64,000 nt of DNA. It comes from Helicobacter sp. TUL (GTDB taxonomy: Bacteria > Campylobacterota > Campylobacteria > Campylobacterales > Helicobacteraceae). Positions 9,005 through 19,292 of this stretch are shown here, in pieces; position 1 is the stretch's first letter; each line of letters opens with the position of its first letter. The translations under genes and the position numbers were made by a program. The DNA lies in assembly GCF_002287135.1 (NCBI RefSeq), contig NZ_NESU01000009.1, positions 1-64,000 on the forward strand, in the 5' to 3' direction. The notes beneath the pieces were generated by a model that saw only the letters and a list, made by a program, of their open reading frames with translations, was not told where the DNA came from and ran no database searches.

Positions 9005-10426
9005 ATGCAATATAACAATACTCTTACAAAAACTTGCGATGCCATTCATATCAAAAACCTTAGCGTGTGTGCTAATGATACACTCCTGCTAGATTCTATA
9101 CATCTTAGTATCATGCGTGGTGCTATCACTGCATTACTTGGTGCAAGTGGTAGTGGCAAATCCCTGTGTATGCGCGCTATTAGCAACTCACTACCCTCTA
9201 ATCTCGCACAAATATGTGGCACTATATCTATCGATAATTCCCCTATGCACAATGCCTCTACATATGTTTCTCATATCCTCCAAAATCCTCAAAGCTATTT
9301 TAATCCGCTCTTTAGCATACGATCCCACTGCCAAGAGACACTAAAAGCTTTGCACAAGCCTTATGATACACATCATATACATCGCGCCTTTAAAGAAAGT
9401 GGGTTTAAAGATACAGATATAGAATCTGTGCTTAATGCCTATCCTTTTATGCTTAGTGGAGGAATGCTCCAGCGTGCAATGATTGCCATTGCGCTTTTGC
9501 GTGAAACTCCTTTTTTGCTTGCTGATGAACCAACAAGCAACCTAGATACACATACCCAAGAAGAAATCCTTGCGACACTTGTAAAACTACGAGATACAAA
9601 GCATATTGGAATCTTGCTTATTACGCATGATATGAGTATAGTGGCGCGTCTTGCGGATAGATTCTATACAATCCAAAAAGGGAAAGTGCAAGCTAGTAAG
9701 CGCGAGGACATTATCTTACCTCCCAAAGTATCCAAACCCTCCCTATACACGCCTATAACACCGCCAATCTTAGAGGCAAAAGAGATTTGTTATGCATACA
9801 AAGAATATGTATTTTTGCGATGTGTGCATACTCCAGTGTTGCATAATGTCCATTGTGTGCTGCACAAAGGCATACATACCGCTATCGTGGGTCCTAGTGG
9901 TTGTGGCAAAAGCACATTTGCAAAATTGCTAAGCAAGATTCTCACACCACAAAGTGGGGAAATTACCTTGGATTCTAAACCTCTGCATACATTTGGGCGA
10001 GAGCTATACACACAAGTGCAAATTTTATTTCAAGATTCTCTAGCGTCCCTAAATCCTACATTATGTATTTTTGAGAATCTTATTGAGCCATTGATATATC
10101 TTTGTGATATACGAGAAAAATCCGCGCAACTAGCGCATATCACTCCACTTCTCACACAACTTTCACTTTCTGATACAATCCTTTGGGCATACCCAAATAT
10201 GCTATCTGGTGGGGAATTACAACGCGTATGCCTTTTACGCGCTCTGCTCCTAAAGCCGAGGATTCTTATCCTTGATGAAAGTTTATCAGGGCTTGATTTT
10301 GCACTACAACTTGAAGTGATAGCATTTCTTCATACGCTCCAAGAAACGACTATTATTTGTATCACACACGATCTTTACATAGCCTATAGACTTTGTAAGC
10401 AAATTATATTCTTCCCTGCTCCCTAA
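9005..10426 (+). CDS. nikDE: Fused NikD-NikE ATPase (two ABC domains in one protein)
   Basis: A single 473-residue polypeptide carries two complete ABC ATPase domains. Domain 1 has Walker A GASGSGKS (46-53), signature LSGGMLQRA, Walker B LLADEPTSNLD and H-loop THD. Domain 2 has Walker A GPSGCGKS (296-303), signature LSGGELQRV, Walker B LILDESLSGLD and ITHD. E. coli uses separate NikD (254) and NikE (268) proteins, so this is a compact fusion with the OppD/F-type C-terminal extensions removed. It would sit under NikB-NikC and power nickel import. The open frame is continuous, so the fusion is not a missed stop. Confidence 0.85.
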   Translation: MQYNNTLTKTCDAIHIKNLSVCANDTLLLDSIHLSIMRGAITALLGASGSGKSLCMRAISNSLPSNLAQICGTISIDNSPMHNASTYVSHILQNPQSYFNPLFSIRSHCQETLKALHKPYDTHHIHRAFKESGFKDTDIESVLNAYPFMLSGGMLQRAMIAIALLRETPFLLADEPTSNLDTHTQEEILATLVKLRDTKHIGILLITHDMSIVARLADRFYTIQKGKVQASKREDIILPPKVSKPSLYTPITPPILEAKEICYAYKEYVFLRCVHTPVLHNVHCVLHKGIHTAIVGPSGCGKSTFAKLLSKILTPQSGEITLDSKPLHTFGRELYTQVQILFQDSLASLNPTLCIFENLIEPLIYLCDIREKSAQLAHITPLLTQLSLSDTILWAYPNMLSGGELQRVCLLRALLLKPRILILDESLSGLDFALQLEVIAFLHTLQETTIICITHDLYIAYRLCKQIIFFPAP

Positions 10427-10441
10427 ATTTACGCATAAATC

Positions 10442-12436
10442 CTATTCATAGATTTCTTGTCCTATAGCTACATAACGCGCAAAATAATGCTCTACAAGTT
10501 TAGCACTTTGTTGGCATAGCACTTGCACACCTTGGGATTGTTGATTAATGCAAAATCGCTCTAACCATAACTTGGCATCTTTTTTATCGCGATAGTGCGT
10601 GGCAAGATCTATATAGGTGCGTAGATACCAAAGTGCTAATTCTACATAATGCGTGCGGTGTATGCTAAGTTTGCTAAAATCTTTAGATTCATCAAAGCTA
10701 AGCGCCCCACTCTCAAACATACCACGCAAATGGATAATCCCCTCACAATAATATGGGCGCACTTCAAGGCTTTCTCTCCACGCCATAAGTCCCACTGCTC
10801 GTTTGATACAATCATCAAATACTGCTTCCCATATCTGCTGATGTATAGAATCGCTTTGTTGTATCGCCATTATGCACTGCTGTATATCAAGACGATATAT
10901 ATCATCTAAGCAATCTTGTAAAATATTTGCAATAGGGCTAGAACCAAGCAAATACGCGACAATTCCTCCACTTGTGGCTTTGAACTCTTCGATGTTTTTA
11001 AATTCGCCACTTGCATTCATCACCTCTTCACTGCTTTCATCAATCCACAAAATATGCCCAAACTCGTGTCCATTGGTGCTGATGTCATAAACGCTATGCC
11101 ATAAATGCTCATTATCAAATAAAATCTCTCGCCCACGCGCAATAAACGCCTTAGGGAAAAACTCATAGGTTAGGCGCATTTGGGGCTTAGCACGCGCTTG
11201 TGCAATGATACGAAGAGGAAAAGCAAAAATCTTTTTGCCTTCTTTTTTGCTCACAATTTCATCATTTGGCACGACTTGTGCGCTAAAAAGCCCATTATTT
11301 TCTGCACCAAAGAAAAAAAGTGGAATAGATTCATATACCTTGCTTTGCCTAAGGCTATGCTCGACAAATTCCCTGCTGTGTGCGTTATACCCTAACTTTT
11401 TAGCAAGCATATCAAAAGCATTGTGTATATTGTGGGCGACATTGAGTGCATATACGCCCTTATTGTCATTTGGTGTGCAAATACGCAAATCCCATTCTGG
11501 CGCCACTGCATGTCGATAAATATCTTCATAATATTCTAATGGGTGTCCTATCTGCACAGGTGTATCAATACCCATCCACGCATAATCCACCGCACGCCAA
11601 GATTCTATAAGCCGCGTGCTATCATCACAACTCCACGCATTTTTTAGCGCCTCAAGATATGTAATATATGCCTCTTCGCGATCAAAGATAGAATCTTCCA
11701 AAGCCTCAAGATTTTTGATACTCTGCTCTAATGCCTCTATAATCGCTCCTACTTCCTTAGGAAACGCCTTGATATAAGGCACGCACGCAAATTCACTCTC
11801 TTTTGTAAGTGTTGTATTAGGCATACACGGCAAGGAGTATGTGCGTTGCGCATTTTTATCTTGACTATCACGCTCCATTGTAGGCTCTAATCTCTCTAAA
11901 GCCTCTTGAAATGAAAATATCTCACTAAGACGCTCATTAATCCCATAAATAAGCTCCCTATCCCATAGCGCAAAAAATGTATTCATACATTGCCCAACTC
12001 TGCACACACTCGCAAAAATCTCACGATAAAATGGGCTAAGAAGCTGTTTAGATTCTATATTTTGTAGCACTTTGGTATGCGCCTTAGCATAATATGTGCT
12101 TACAAAATCAAGCATAATCGTTCGTGCATATAAAATCTCATCGCGCGATTTACCTAGAGATTTTAACACTTCCAACAAAGAATCTTCTCGTAAATTCACA
12201 ATCCGCTCTATAAGCGCCACAAAATGCTCTCTTGTAGATTCTATCTCTAGCTGCGCACATAAATCACATAATGTCTTTTGCATAGCTTCAAGCTGTGAAT
12301 CTGATGAGCTTTGCGTAGATTCTATGCGTTGCACCACTTCATAGAATCTATAATGCTCTTTCATACTCTCTGCATAGATTCTATACACTTCGCCCAAATC
12401 CGCTAAAAATTGCTCTTTATGTTCATTCTCTCTCAT
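10442..12436 (-). CDS. ciaB: CiaB-family protein with a HExxH metallopeptidase-like motif
   Basis: 664-residue protein recognised as a homologue of Campylobacter invasion antigen B, from stretches such as IGHPLEYYEDIYRH, GLFSAQVVPNDE, GKKIFAFPLR and VRPYYCEGIIHLRG. There is no signal peptide. Residues 457-461 read HEFGH, followed about 20 residues later by NIEEFKA (482-487). That HExxH plus EExKA layout is the zinc-ligand arrangement of gluzincin peptidases and resembles M49 dipeptidyl peptidases. The family name reflects host-cell invasion phenotypes in Campylobacter; peptidase activity is my inference. It is convergent with nikDE and upstream of pnp on the minus strand. Confidence 0.75.
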   Translation of the reverse strand: MRENEHKEQFLADLGEVYRIYAESMKEHYRFYEVVQRIESTQSSSDSQLEAMQKTLCDLCAQLEIESTREHFVALIERIVNLREDSLLEVLKSLGKSRDEILYARTIMLDFVSTYYAKAHTKVLQNIESKQLLSPFYREIFASVCRVGQCMNTFFALWDRELIYGINERLSEIFSFQEALERLEPTMERDSQDKNAQRTYSLPCMPNTTLTKESEFACVPYIKAFPKEVGAIIEALEQSIKNLEALEDSIFDREEAYITYLEALKNAWSCDDSTRLIESWRAVDYAWMGIDTPVQIGHPLEYYEDIYRHAVAPEWDLRICTPNDNKGVYALNVAHNIHNAFDMLAKKLGYNAHSREFVEHSLRQSKVYESIPLFFFGAENNGLFSAQVVPNDEIVSKKEGKKIFAFPLRIIAQARAKPQMRLTYEFFPKAFIARGREILFDNEHLWHSVYDISTNGHEFGHILWIDESSEEVMNASGEFKNIEEFKATSGGIVAYLLGSSPIANILQDCLDDIYRLDIQQCIMAIQQSDSIHQQIWEAVFDDCIKRAVGLMAWRESLEVRPYYCEGIIHLRGMFESGALSFDESKDFSKLSIHRTHYVELALWYLRTYIDLATHYRDKKDAKLWLERFCINQQSQGVQVLCQQSAKLVEHYFARYVAIGQEIYE

Positions 12437-12485
12437 ATATATGCTCTCTTAATATCTATAGGCTACTATCGCCCTCTCATATGTC

Positions 12486-14576
12486 CTAAAGATCTATAGC
12501 TCTAAGTTCGACTTTTTGACCATTTACGCTTACAATCTCACATTGAATCTCTTGTCTTTGCCCTAGAATCTCACTCATTTTTTTGCTCTTGTCGCTTGTG
12601 CATTTGCTGATATGCAAAAGTCCATCACCTCCATGAGGCAACTCCACAAATGCCCCAAAATCCATAACCTTTTTTATCTTGCCACTAAATTGCATACCAC
12701 TATGATACTTTGCAAAATCTACATCTCTTACAAGATCTAAAATATATTGCTTAGCCCCTTGCAAATCCTCTTTTGTATTAGCGTGTATATGCACATTGCC
12801 CTGCTCTCTATCAAGATCAATACTTACATTAAAGCGCTCAATAATGCCCTTAATGGTTTTGCCTCCTTGACCGATGATATCCACCATTTTATGCACACTC
12901 ACAGGAAAAGTCGTTATTTTTGGCAAGACATCATAATTTGGCTCCACACCTTGGAGTGCTTCACGCATCAAATGCAAAATATGCGCTCTTGCTTTTTTGG
13001 CTTGCATAAGTGCATCGTGGAGAATCTCACTTGAAATCCCCCCAAGCTTTATATCCATTTGCAATGCACTAATGCCCTCTTCATTTCCAGCAACCTTAAA
13101 ATCCATATCGCCATCATGATCCTCTAATCCTGTAATATCAGTCAAGATAGCATATTGCTCCCCTTGTGTCACAAGTCCCATAGCCACACCGGCGATGAGT
13201 GTATGCATTTGCACACCACATGCTTGTAATGCCAAACTTCCACCGCACACACTTGCCATAGAACTTGATCCATTAGATTCTAAAATTTCAGACACAAGGC
13301 GAATGCTAGATTGTGAATCTTTTAAGCTTGATCGCAATGCCTTACGCGCAAGATTCCCATGCCCCAACTCACGACGCCCCACAGAACCTATCATATCCGC
13401 TTCTCCCACGCTAAAACCTGGGAAATTATAATGGAATAAAAATTTATCTTTTTTTACTGCTTCCCCAAGTGGCTCAATGCTTTGGGCATCATTATCGCCA
13501 CCTATGGTGCAAACCACAAGGGCTTGTGTCTGTCCTCGCGTAAAAAGCGCACTACCATGCGCATAAGGCAAAGGATTCATCACAATACTAATAGGGCGCA
13601 CTTCATCAAGTTTGCGCCCATCTGCACGCATACGATCTTGCAACACCATTTCTCGCATAAGCGACTTTTTATACACGCTAAGCGAATATTTAGCATCTTC
13701 TTCCTCATAGCCTTGCGCTACAAGATAGGCAATAATCTCATCAAAAAAATCGGCGCGCTCACTTTTAGAGGCTTGTGTAATGGCATTTTTGACTAATTGG
13801 GCGCATGAATTTTGCAAAAATTCTAGGGCTTTAGAATCTTGTTCTTGCAACACAAGCTCTAATGAAGGCTTGATAAAAGGCGCAAATGCCTCCTTAAAAC
13901 ACGCACAATCTTTTTTAATCCTCTCTTTTGCAATCTCAAGCGCTTCCATTACTACAGATTCTGCTAAAACACTTGTATGATTGTCTGTATTCATTTCTAT
14001 CATCAATAATTCATCATCTTTTCCACTCACAAAGAGATCTAGTGTGCTTTGGGCGCGTTGCTCTTTGGTGGGATTGATGATAAATGTTTCATCTACAAAT
14101 CCAAGGCGCACAGCACTTACACACATTTTTGGCATGCCCTTGATACCGATATTTGACACATACAACGCATTTGCTGCGGCATGCAGTGCTCCCAATGCAA
14201 GATCGCTCTTGCCATCATAGCTTAGCACCATCACCACGATATGTGTCGCATACGCAAATCCCTTTGGAAAAAGTGGGCGCAAACTCCTATCAATCAGGCG
14301 TGAGGTAAGAATCTCAAAATCATTTGGCTTGCCCTCGCGCTTGATAAATCCAGATGGAAACTTTCCACACGCATATGCTTTTTGAATATATTGCACACTA
14401 AGAGGGATAAAATCTCCCTCAACAACTTTCTTGCTTTGCACACACACACTCGCCAAGATTCTAGTGCCTCCACTCGCATATAGCACCGAACCATTACTTG
14501 CCTGTGCCACACTTCTAAAATCATACGATTCACTAAGGTTTTGTAATTCCACACATACTGCATTATGATTCATCAT
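12486..14576 (-). CDS. pnp: Polynucleotide phosphorylase
   Basis: 3'-5' exoribonuclease that degrades RNA phosphorolytically to nucleoside diphosphates; trimeric. The 696 residues contain two RNase PH domains, the second with GHGNLARKAL, SNGSSSMASVCGGSLAL and the catalytic DITGLEDHDGDMDFK segment. A KH domain follows (VHKMVDIIGQGGKTIKGI, about 555-610) and then an S1 domain (HSGMQFSGKIKKVMDFGAFVEL, about 625-690). AAAGGA precedes the ATG. The start lies 14 nt inside the upstream phosphoribosyltransferase gene, so translation is probably coupled. Confidence 0.95.
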   Translation of the reverse strand: MMNHNAVCVELQNLSESYDFRSVAQASNGSVLYASGGTRILASVCVQSKKVVEGDFIPLSVQYIQKAYACGKFPSGFIKREGKPNDFEILTSRLIDRSLRPLFPKGFAYATHIVVMVLSYDGKSDLALGALHAAANALYVSNIGIKGMPKMCVSAVRLGFVDETFIINPTKEQRAQSTLDLFVSGKDDELLMIEMNTDNHTSVLAESVVMEALEIAKERIKKDCACFKEAFAPFIKPSLELVLQEQDSKALEFLQNSCAQLVKNAITQASKSERADFFDEIIAYLVAQGYEEEDAKYSLSVYKKSLMREMVLQDRMRADGRKLDEVRPISIVMNPLPYAHGSALFTRGQTQALVVCTIGGDNDAQSIEPLGEAVKKDKFLFHYNFPGFSVGEADMIGSVGRRELGHGNLARKALRSSLKDSQSSIRLVSEILESNGSSSMASVCGGSLALQACGVQMHTLIAGVAMGLVTQGEQYAILTDITGLEDHDGDMDFKVAGNEEGISALQMDIKLGGISSEILHDALMQAKKARAHILHLMREALQGVEPNYDVLPKITTFPVSVHKMVDIIGQGGKTIKGIIERFNVSIDLDREQGNVHIHANTKEDLQGAKQYILDLVRDVDFAKYHSGMQFSGKIKKVMDFGAFVELPHGGDGLLHISKCTSDKSKKMSEILGQRQEIQCEIVSVNGQKVELRAIDL

Positions 14577-15246
14577 TTGTATCCTTTCTTTTGTAGCTCA
14601 AATGTTTATCCAAAATTTCCTCAATCACCTTACTTTCAAGTGGTTGTAATTCTTTGTAGTAATGCTCCACATTCACAAAATGCTCCACGCTTTGCACACA
14701 TAATACTTCATCGCATACTTCATTAAGAGATTCATACACGCTTGTAGGCAAAATCGGCGTAGCCACCCTAATGCTTTTGGCATTGAGATTCACACAGGTT
14801 TTAATCGCACACATCACGGTCAAACCTGTATCAATGCCTTGATCAACAATAAGCACATCTTGCCCCCTAAGAGAAGAAAGCAACTCACCCTTGCGATATT
14901 GATAACGCGTAGGAATGATGCTCTCTTCATATTGTCTTTTGGCTTCACCATAAATATAATCTAGGCTTATGCCAAATGTATCGATGAGATTCTCATGCAT
15001 AACTATATCAAGCTCTTCACTCACAATAGCAATCTGACATTCTGGATTTAATGGAGCGCAGAGAGTTTGGGTAAATAGATATTCTAGGGGAATTTTTAGA
15101 ATCTTTGCAAGTTCATCGGCAAAATACGCTCCATCTAGGCTTGTGGCTAAAAGCACGCTTTGGCTAAAATCAAGGTTTCGCACCATAAGCACATCTACAA
15201 GCTTTTGCAACGCTTCTTGTCTATTAGCAAATATGGTATTTTTCAT
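14563..15246 (-). CDS. Phosphoribosyltransferase-domain protein
   Basis: 227-residue protein with a type I PRTase fold. The PRPP-binding loop is DVLIVDQGIDTGLTV, around residues 130-145, with acidic residues followed by TGLT. The N-terminal region has SVLLATSLDGAYFADELAKIL, typical of PRTase-like proteins. The base substrate is not evident. Such genes precede pnp in related Helicobacter genomes, as far as I recall. A good AGGAGAG site precedes the start, and the 3' end overlaps pnp by 14 nt. Confidence 0.75.
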   Translation of the reverse strand: MKNTIFANRQEALQKLVDVLMVRNLDFSQSVLLATSLDGAYFADELAKILKIPLEYLFTQTLCAPLNPECQIAIVSEELDIVMHENLIDTFGISLDYIYGEAKRQYEESIIPTRYQYRKGELLSSLRGQDVLIVDQGIDTGLTVMCAIKTCVNLNAKSIRVATPILPTSVYESLNEVCDEVLCVQSVEHFVNVEHYYKELQPLESKVIEEILDKHLSYKRKDTNDES

Positions 15247-15270
15247 AACTCTCCTTTCATAGATTTTATA

Positions 15271-17478
15271 TCATTGTTGTTGTAATCGCTGTGTGAATCC
15301 AACTCCAGCAAGAGGCACAAATCTAAATTCTATCTTAATGTATTGATTAGCGATAGTTTCGATAGGGTTACTAGTATTTGCAGTCAAGATCGGACGCACA
15401 TCGGCAGCAAACTTTAGCGCAACACCAAAACAACGAATATCACGAGAGAGGATCACACTCCAATCTTTAAAATAATTATTTTGTGTATCATATCCTACAT
15501 TTCCGCTAAATTGAAAATATCCAAAGTCATATCGAAGACTCCCACGCACAAAACCACTTCTGTTTCTTGCGTCATTGTAAGTGCCACTTTGGATTGCTTG
15601 GGAATTTATCTGAAAAAAATAATTCAGTGTTGATTGCACACCAAAATTATTAAAACTTGCTGTGATAGAGGCTTCATTAAAGGTTTTGGCAATATAAGAG
15701 TAAAAAATATTAGTTGTTAGTGTGAGACCATCAAAGGGACTTAAGCCAAATTCTTGGCGCAAAGATTGGTTTTGGGTAAGAAGCTGGTTTTGGGTATAAA
15801 TCCTTTGATACACACGATAAAAAAATAATTCCTTACCCTTGGTATTATAAAAATAATTTGAAAATTTAAGATCAAGTTTTGGCTGTGCGCTTCCAAAATC
15901 AATAATCTCATTTGGATTCCAATATGTCTCTAGGGCAGCAGAACTCATAGTTTGAGCAAGCGCACTATAAGCATCATAGACTTGATTGCTTAGTGCATCT
16001 GAAGTGTAGCGATAGGTTGGCGCGCTAAAAATTCCCTCAAGATGCATAGTGTGGAAAAAATATTTATATGCTTTGGCTACATCAGAATTTACTCCCACTT
16101 CATAATTAACATAGGCATACTGCATACTGCGCTCTACGCTATTTCTTGTAGCAGGATCAAGCACATCTTGGGCTTTATTGAGCGATACATTACTTGCAAA
16201 CATATCAAGCTTGGCATTAAGATTCACATAATCATTAAGAATCGATATATTTGTGCCTATTGGGACATTAATGGAATTTTGCCAATATGTATACCCCACT
16301 GAACGCGTAATATTTTTACTCTGCACATCAAAAGCATAATACAAATATTTACTAAATAGTGTGTCTAAAGAGTGGTGGTATTGTAGGTTGGGGAGTGTTT
16401 GGAATGTGTTTGCATTGCTCTCTTGTGCGAGGTTTGAGAAATATTTAAAATACATACCAACATAATGTTTATCGCTTTGTCCAAAGTAATTAATCCTTGA
16501 AGTATGTAAGCGTGTGCTATAAGTCCCATTAAGTTTTTGAAGTCTTTTGTATTCCAAATCATTCATATACATAATTGAAGTATAAAGATGATCTTTGTAA
16601 TTTTTAAAAAGCGGTTGAAGTATCCCTGATCGTGAATAATCCACCTCAAAACCAAAAATTTCTTTATTTAAGAGATTGTATTTTTGGATATATTCATTGT
16701 ATTGATGAAATGACCCAATTTTAAAACTTGCTATGTTATTTTTTTCATCAGCGATTCTAAATTCTGCATTGCCACCATATCCTCGTGCTACACGAATTTG
16801 TGGAGATAATGTAAGATCCCATTGTTTATATGGCGCAAGATACACAGGCTGGATATATACAAAACCCTCCCTACTTGTATTACCAAATTCTGGAGGGAGC
16901 AATCCGCTTCTTCGCTCTGTAGAAGAAGGAAAAGCAAAATAAGGAAGATAAAAAAGAGGTGTGGATCCAAAATATAGCCTAGAATTCCAAGCGCTCACAT
17001 ATTCTTTTTGAGAATCATAACGCCCTGAACTCGCTTTTATATGCCAAATTGGAAATTGCACATCACAACCCGAAATAACAGCTTGTTTAAAAGTATAAAT
17101 CTTATCTGTATTTTGAATTTCTTTCCCAAAAAACCACATACCATCGCTATTTTGGACATATGCGGGTTGCAATATTGTGTGCTTGGTTTTAAGATTCATA
17201 TCTACCCTTGTTGCATCCACAAAAAGACTATCACCACGATAGATTCTGACATTACCCTCTAACACAGCACTCTCTTTCTCACGATCATATGTGATTGTAT
17301 CCGCATACATATACACATCTTCACTCAGCATAAAGGCATTATCTTTGGCAATCACAACATTGCCGTGTGAGGTTACATTATTAGCAGAGAGTTCAAAAAT
17401 CCTTTTTTTATCCTGTAATTCTGCAGCATAAGCACTAATAGCAAAAACGCATACAAATACAATATACCTAAAACGCAT
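15271..17478 (-). CDS. lptD: LPS-assembly outer-membrane protein LptD
   Basis: 735-residue outer-membrane beta-barrel that inserts lipopolysaccharide into the outer leaflet, with LptE as plug. A signal peptide (about 1-18) is followed by an N-terminal OstA/LptA-like beta-jellyroll (SHGNVVIAKDNAFMLSEDV, ADTITYDREKESAVLEGNVRIYRGD). The LptD barrel region starts with LYFGSTPLFYLPYFAFP and STERRSGLLPPEFG. The C-terminal strand is aromatic-rich. The ATG is one nucleotide past the stop codon of the RDD protein gene. A candidate partner, LptE, is encoded at 57469. Confidence 0.9.
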   Translation of the reverse strand: MRFRYIVFVCVFAISAYAAELQDKKRIFELSANNVTSHGNVVIAKDNAFMLSEDVYMYADTITYDREKESAVLEGNVRIYRGDSLFVDATRVDMNLKTKHTILQPAYVQNSDGMWFFGKEIQNTDKIYTFKQAVISGCDVQFPIWHIKASSGRYDSQKEYVSAWNSRLYFGSTPLFYLPYFAFPSSTERRSGLLPPEFGNTSREGFVYIQPVYLAPYKQWDLTLSPQIRVARGYGGNAEFRIADEKNNIASFKIGSFHQYNEYIQKYNLLNKEIFGFEVDYSRSGILQPLFKNYKDHLYTSIMYMNDLEYKRLQKLNGTYSTRLHTSRINYFGQSDKHYVGMYFKYFSNLAQESNANTFQTLPNLQYHHSLDTLFSKYLYYAFDVQSKNITRSVGYTYWQNSINVPIGTNISILNDYVNLNAKLDMFASNVSLNKAQDVLDPATRNSVERSMQYAYVNYEVGVNSDVAKAYKYFFHTMHLEGIFSAPTYRYTSDALSNQVYDAYSALAQTMSSAALETYWNPNEIIDFGSAQPKLDLKFSNYFYNTKGKELFFYRVYQRIYTQNQLLTQNQSLRQEFGLSPFDGLTLTTNIFYSYIAKTFNEASITASFNNFGVQSTLNYFFQINSQAIQSGTYNDARNRSGFVRGSLRYDFGYFQFSGNVGYDTQNNYFKDWSVILSRDIRCFGVALKFAADVRPILTANTSNPIETIANQYIKIEFRFVPLAGVGFTQRLQQQ

Positions 17479-17940
17479 TTAGTTACTTATCACAAGAGTT
17501 TTTGGAATCTTATCGTGCAATGTGCGTCTAAACACATCACCAAAGGCTGGTAGATAGCTAAGATAAAAAATATTACTTCCTATGTATTTAAGCAATGCTC
17601 GTGTGAGGGCTTGAAAAAATGAGGGTTTATCCACAAAATCTATGCTAATAATGCGAATCTTCATCACTATCTTGCCCAATGTCGCACCATAGAGCATACA
17701 AAAAAGCACTTCATAGACTATGTAAAACACAAAGACCCATAGTGTAAGTGTCGCCATCATATCGCGCAAAATCTTTCCAGAATCTAAAGCCACCTGTATG
17801 GCTATAAGTTCCTCCCAAAAAATAAATGATATCGCTACGCCCAAAATACAAAGATCTAGGATATACGCTACTATTCTAGCTTGTAATGATGCAAGGCTTA
17901 AATCCTCGCGTTCTAGTAATTGCTCAATCTTTGTATCCAT
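17479..17940 (-). CDS. RDD-family inner-membrane protein
   Basis: 153-residue membrane protein of the RDD family. The defining Arg-Asp region is replaced by LQARIVAYILDLCILGVAISFIFW near residue 20, followed by a second hydrophobic segment around residues 70-95 and a conserved GATLGKIVMKIRII motif after it. Function is unknown; some relatives affect ion homeostasis. It sits between purD and lptD with gaps of 11 bp and 0 bp, so it is co-transcribed with lptD. Confidence 0.8.
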   Translation of the reverse strand: MDTKIEQLLEREDLSLASLQARIVAYILDLCILGVAISFIFWEELIAIQVALDSGKILRDMMATLTLWVFVFYIVYEVLFCMLYGATLGKIVMKIRIISIDFVDKPSFFQALTRALLKYIGSNIFYLSYLPAFGDVFRRTLHDKIPKTLVISN

Positions 17941-17951
17941 ACCCTATCTCT

Positions 17952-19292
17952 TTATGAATCCAAAAATCTAATACCGCGCATAGCAATATCACTACGATAT
18001 TGCATACCTTCAAAATGGATAGATTCTATAATTTTATAGGCATTTTCTCGCGCTTGTAAAAGTGTGTTGCCCACACCCACGCTAACAAGCACACGCCCAC
18101 CAGTTGCCAAAAGTGCGCCATTTTGCACATCAGCAAAACGCAATTTTTTATCACTAGTATGAGAATCTATGCTATGCTGTGTATTTAACTCTACTCCAGC
18201 AAAAGAAATATGTCCTAATGAGTTGTCAAAATCCTTAATAAAAATAGGCTTAGCCTCGCTTTTAGCATAAGGATACGCCTTAGATGCAAGCACTACTCCT
18301 ACGCTATAGGTATTTTTAAATCGCACTTGCAATGCCCCCAAATCCGAAGCAAGCAATAAATCTAGCAATGGTGTCTCAAGAGATGGCAAAAGCACCTCAC
18401 ATTCAGGATCGCCAAAACGCACATTAAATTCCAAGAGATATGGCGTAAGCTTTCCTTCTTTGCGCACCACCATAATCCCACCAAATAGCACCCCACAAAA
18501 AGGCATACCATCATCTGCCATACCATCGATAGCTCTTTGCATAATGTTTGTTTGTATTTCCCTAAAAAGCTCTTTATCACACATTGGCGTTGGCGTATAA
18601 GCACCCATTCCACCAGTATTTGGACCTTCATCATTATCCAAAAGCCGTTTGTGATCTTGCGCAGGATTAAGTAATAAAGAGGATTTTCCATCACTTAGCG
18701 CAAATACAGAAAGCTCAAAGCCATCTAAATATTCTTCAACCACAAGCACTTTTCCAGCTTCACCAAATAACTCCCCACTAAGCATTTTTGAAGCATTCTC
18801 TAACGCCTCATCTACATCTTTTGCAATAATCACACCCTTACCTGCACATAAGCCATCAGCCTTTAACACGATAGGGGGTGTCAGAGTTGTTATAAATTCT
18901 TTGATTTGTGCAAAATCACTACTTTTAATATAGCGTGCTGTGGGGATATTGTGGCGCATAGCAAAATCCTTCATAAATGCCTTAGAGCCCTCAAGTTGCG
19001 CAGCCTTAGCGCTAGGACCAAAAACCCTAATGCCATTTGCCTTCAATACATCACTCACGCCTTTTGTTAGTGGTTCTTCTGGACCTACGACTACAAGCGT
19101 AATGTCTAATTCCTTACAAACACGCACAAGATCGTGATTGTCATTATAAGTAATGTTTTTGCCAAGCAACAATGTAGCACCATTTCCGGGTGCAAAATAT
19201 AGTGCCTCCACTCGTGAATCTTGTGAAAGACACAATCCTATTGAATACTCTCTACCACCATTACCAAGAATGAGAATCCGCTGTGTTTGCAT
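17952..19292 (-). CDS. purD: Phosphoribosylamine-glycine ligase
   Basis: Second step of purine synthesis: joins glycine to phosphoribosylamine using ATP. The start at 19292 (MQTQRILILGNGGREYSIG) is chosen because the family begins with this Rossmann-like motif and AAAGG precedes it; the frame is open 49 codons further upstream without family similarity. The 446 residues show VVGPEEPLTKGV, GPSAKAAQLEGSKAFMKDF, the ATP-grasp core VLKADGLCAGKGV, EEYLDGFELSVFALSDG and QDHKRLLDNDEGPNTGGMGAY. All are hallmarks of the family. Confidence 0.95.
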   Translation of the reverse strand: MQTQRILILGNGGREYSIGLCLSQDSRVEALYFAPGNGATLLLGKNITYNDNHDLVRVCKELDITLVVVGPEEPLTKGVSDVLKANGIRVFGPSAKAAQLEGSKAFMKDFAMRHNIPTARYIKSSDFAQIKEFITTLTPPIVLKADGLCAGKGVIIAKDVDEALENASKMLSGELFGEAGKVLVVEEYLDGFELSVFALSDGKSSLLLNPAQDHKRLLDNDEGPNTGGMGAYTPTPMCDKELFREIQTNIMQRAIDGMADDGMPFCGVLFGGIMVVRKEGKLTPYLLEFNVRFGDPECEVLLPSLETPLLDLLLASDLGALQVRFKNTYSVGVVLASKAYPYAKSEAKPIFIKDFDNSLGHISFAGVELNTQHSIDSHTSDKKLRFADVQNGALLATGGRVLVSVGVGNTLLQARENAYKIIESIHFEGMQYRSDIAMRGIRFLDS

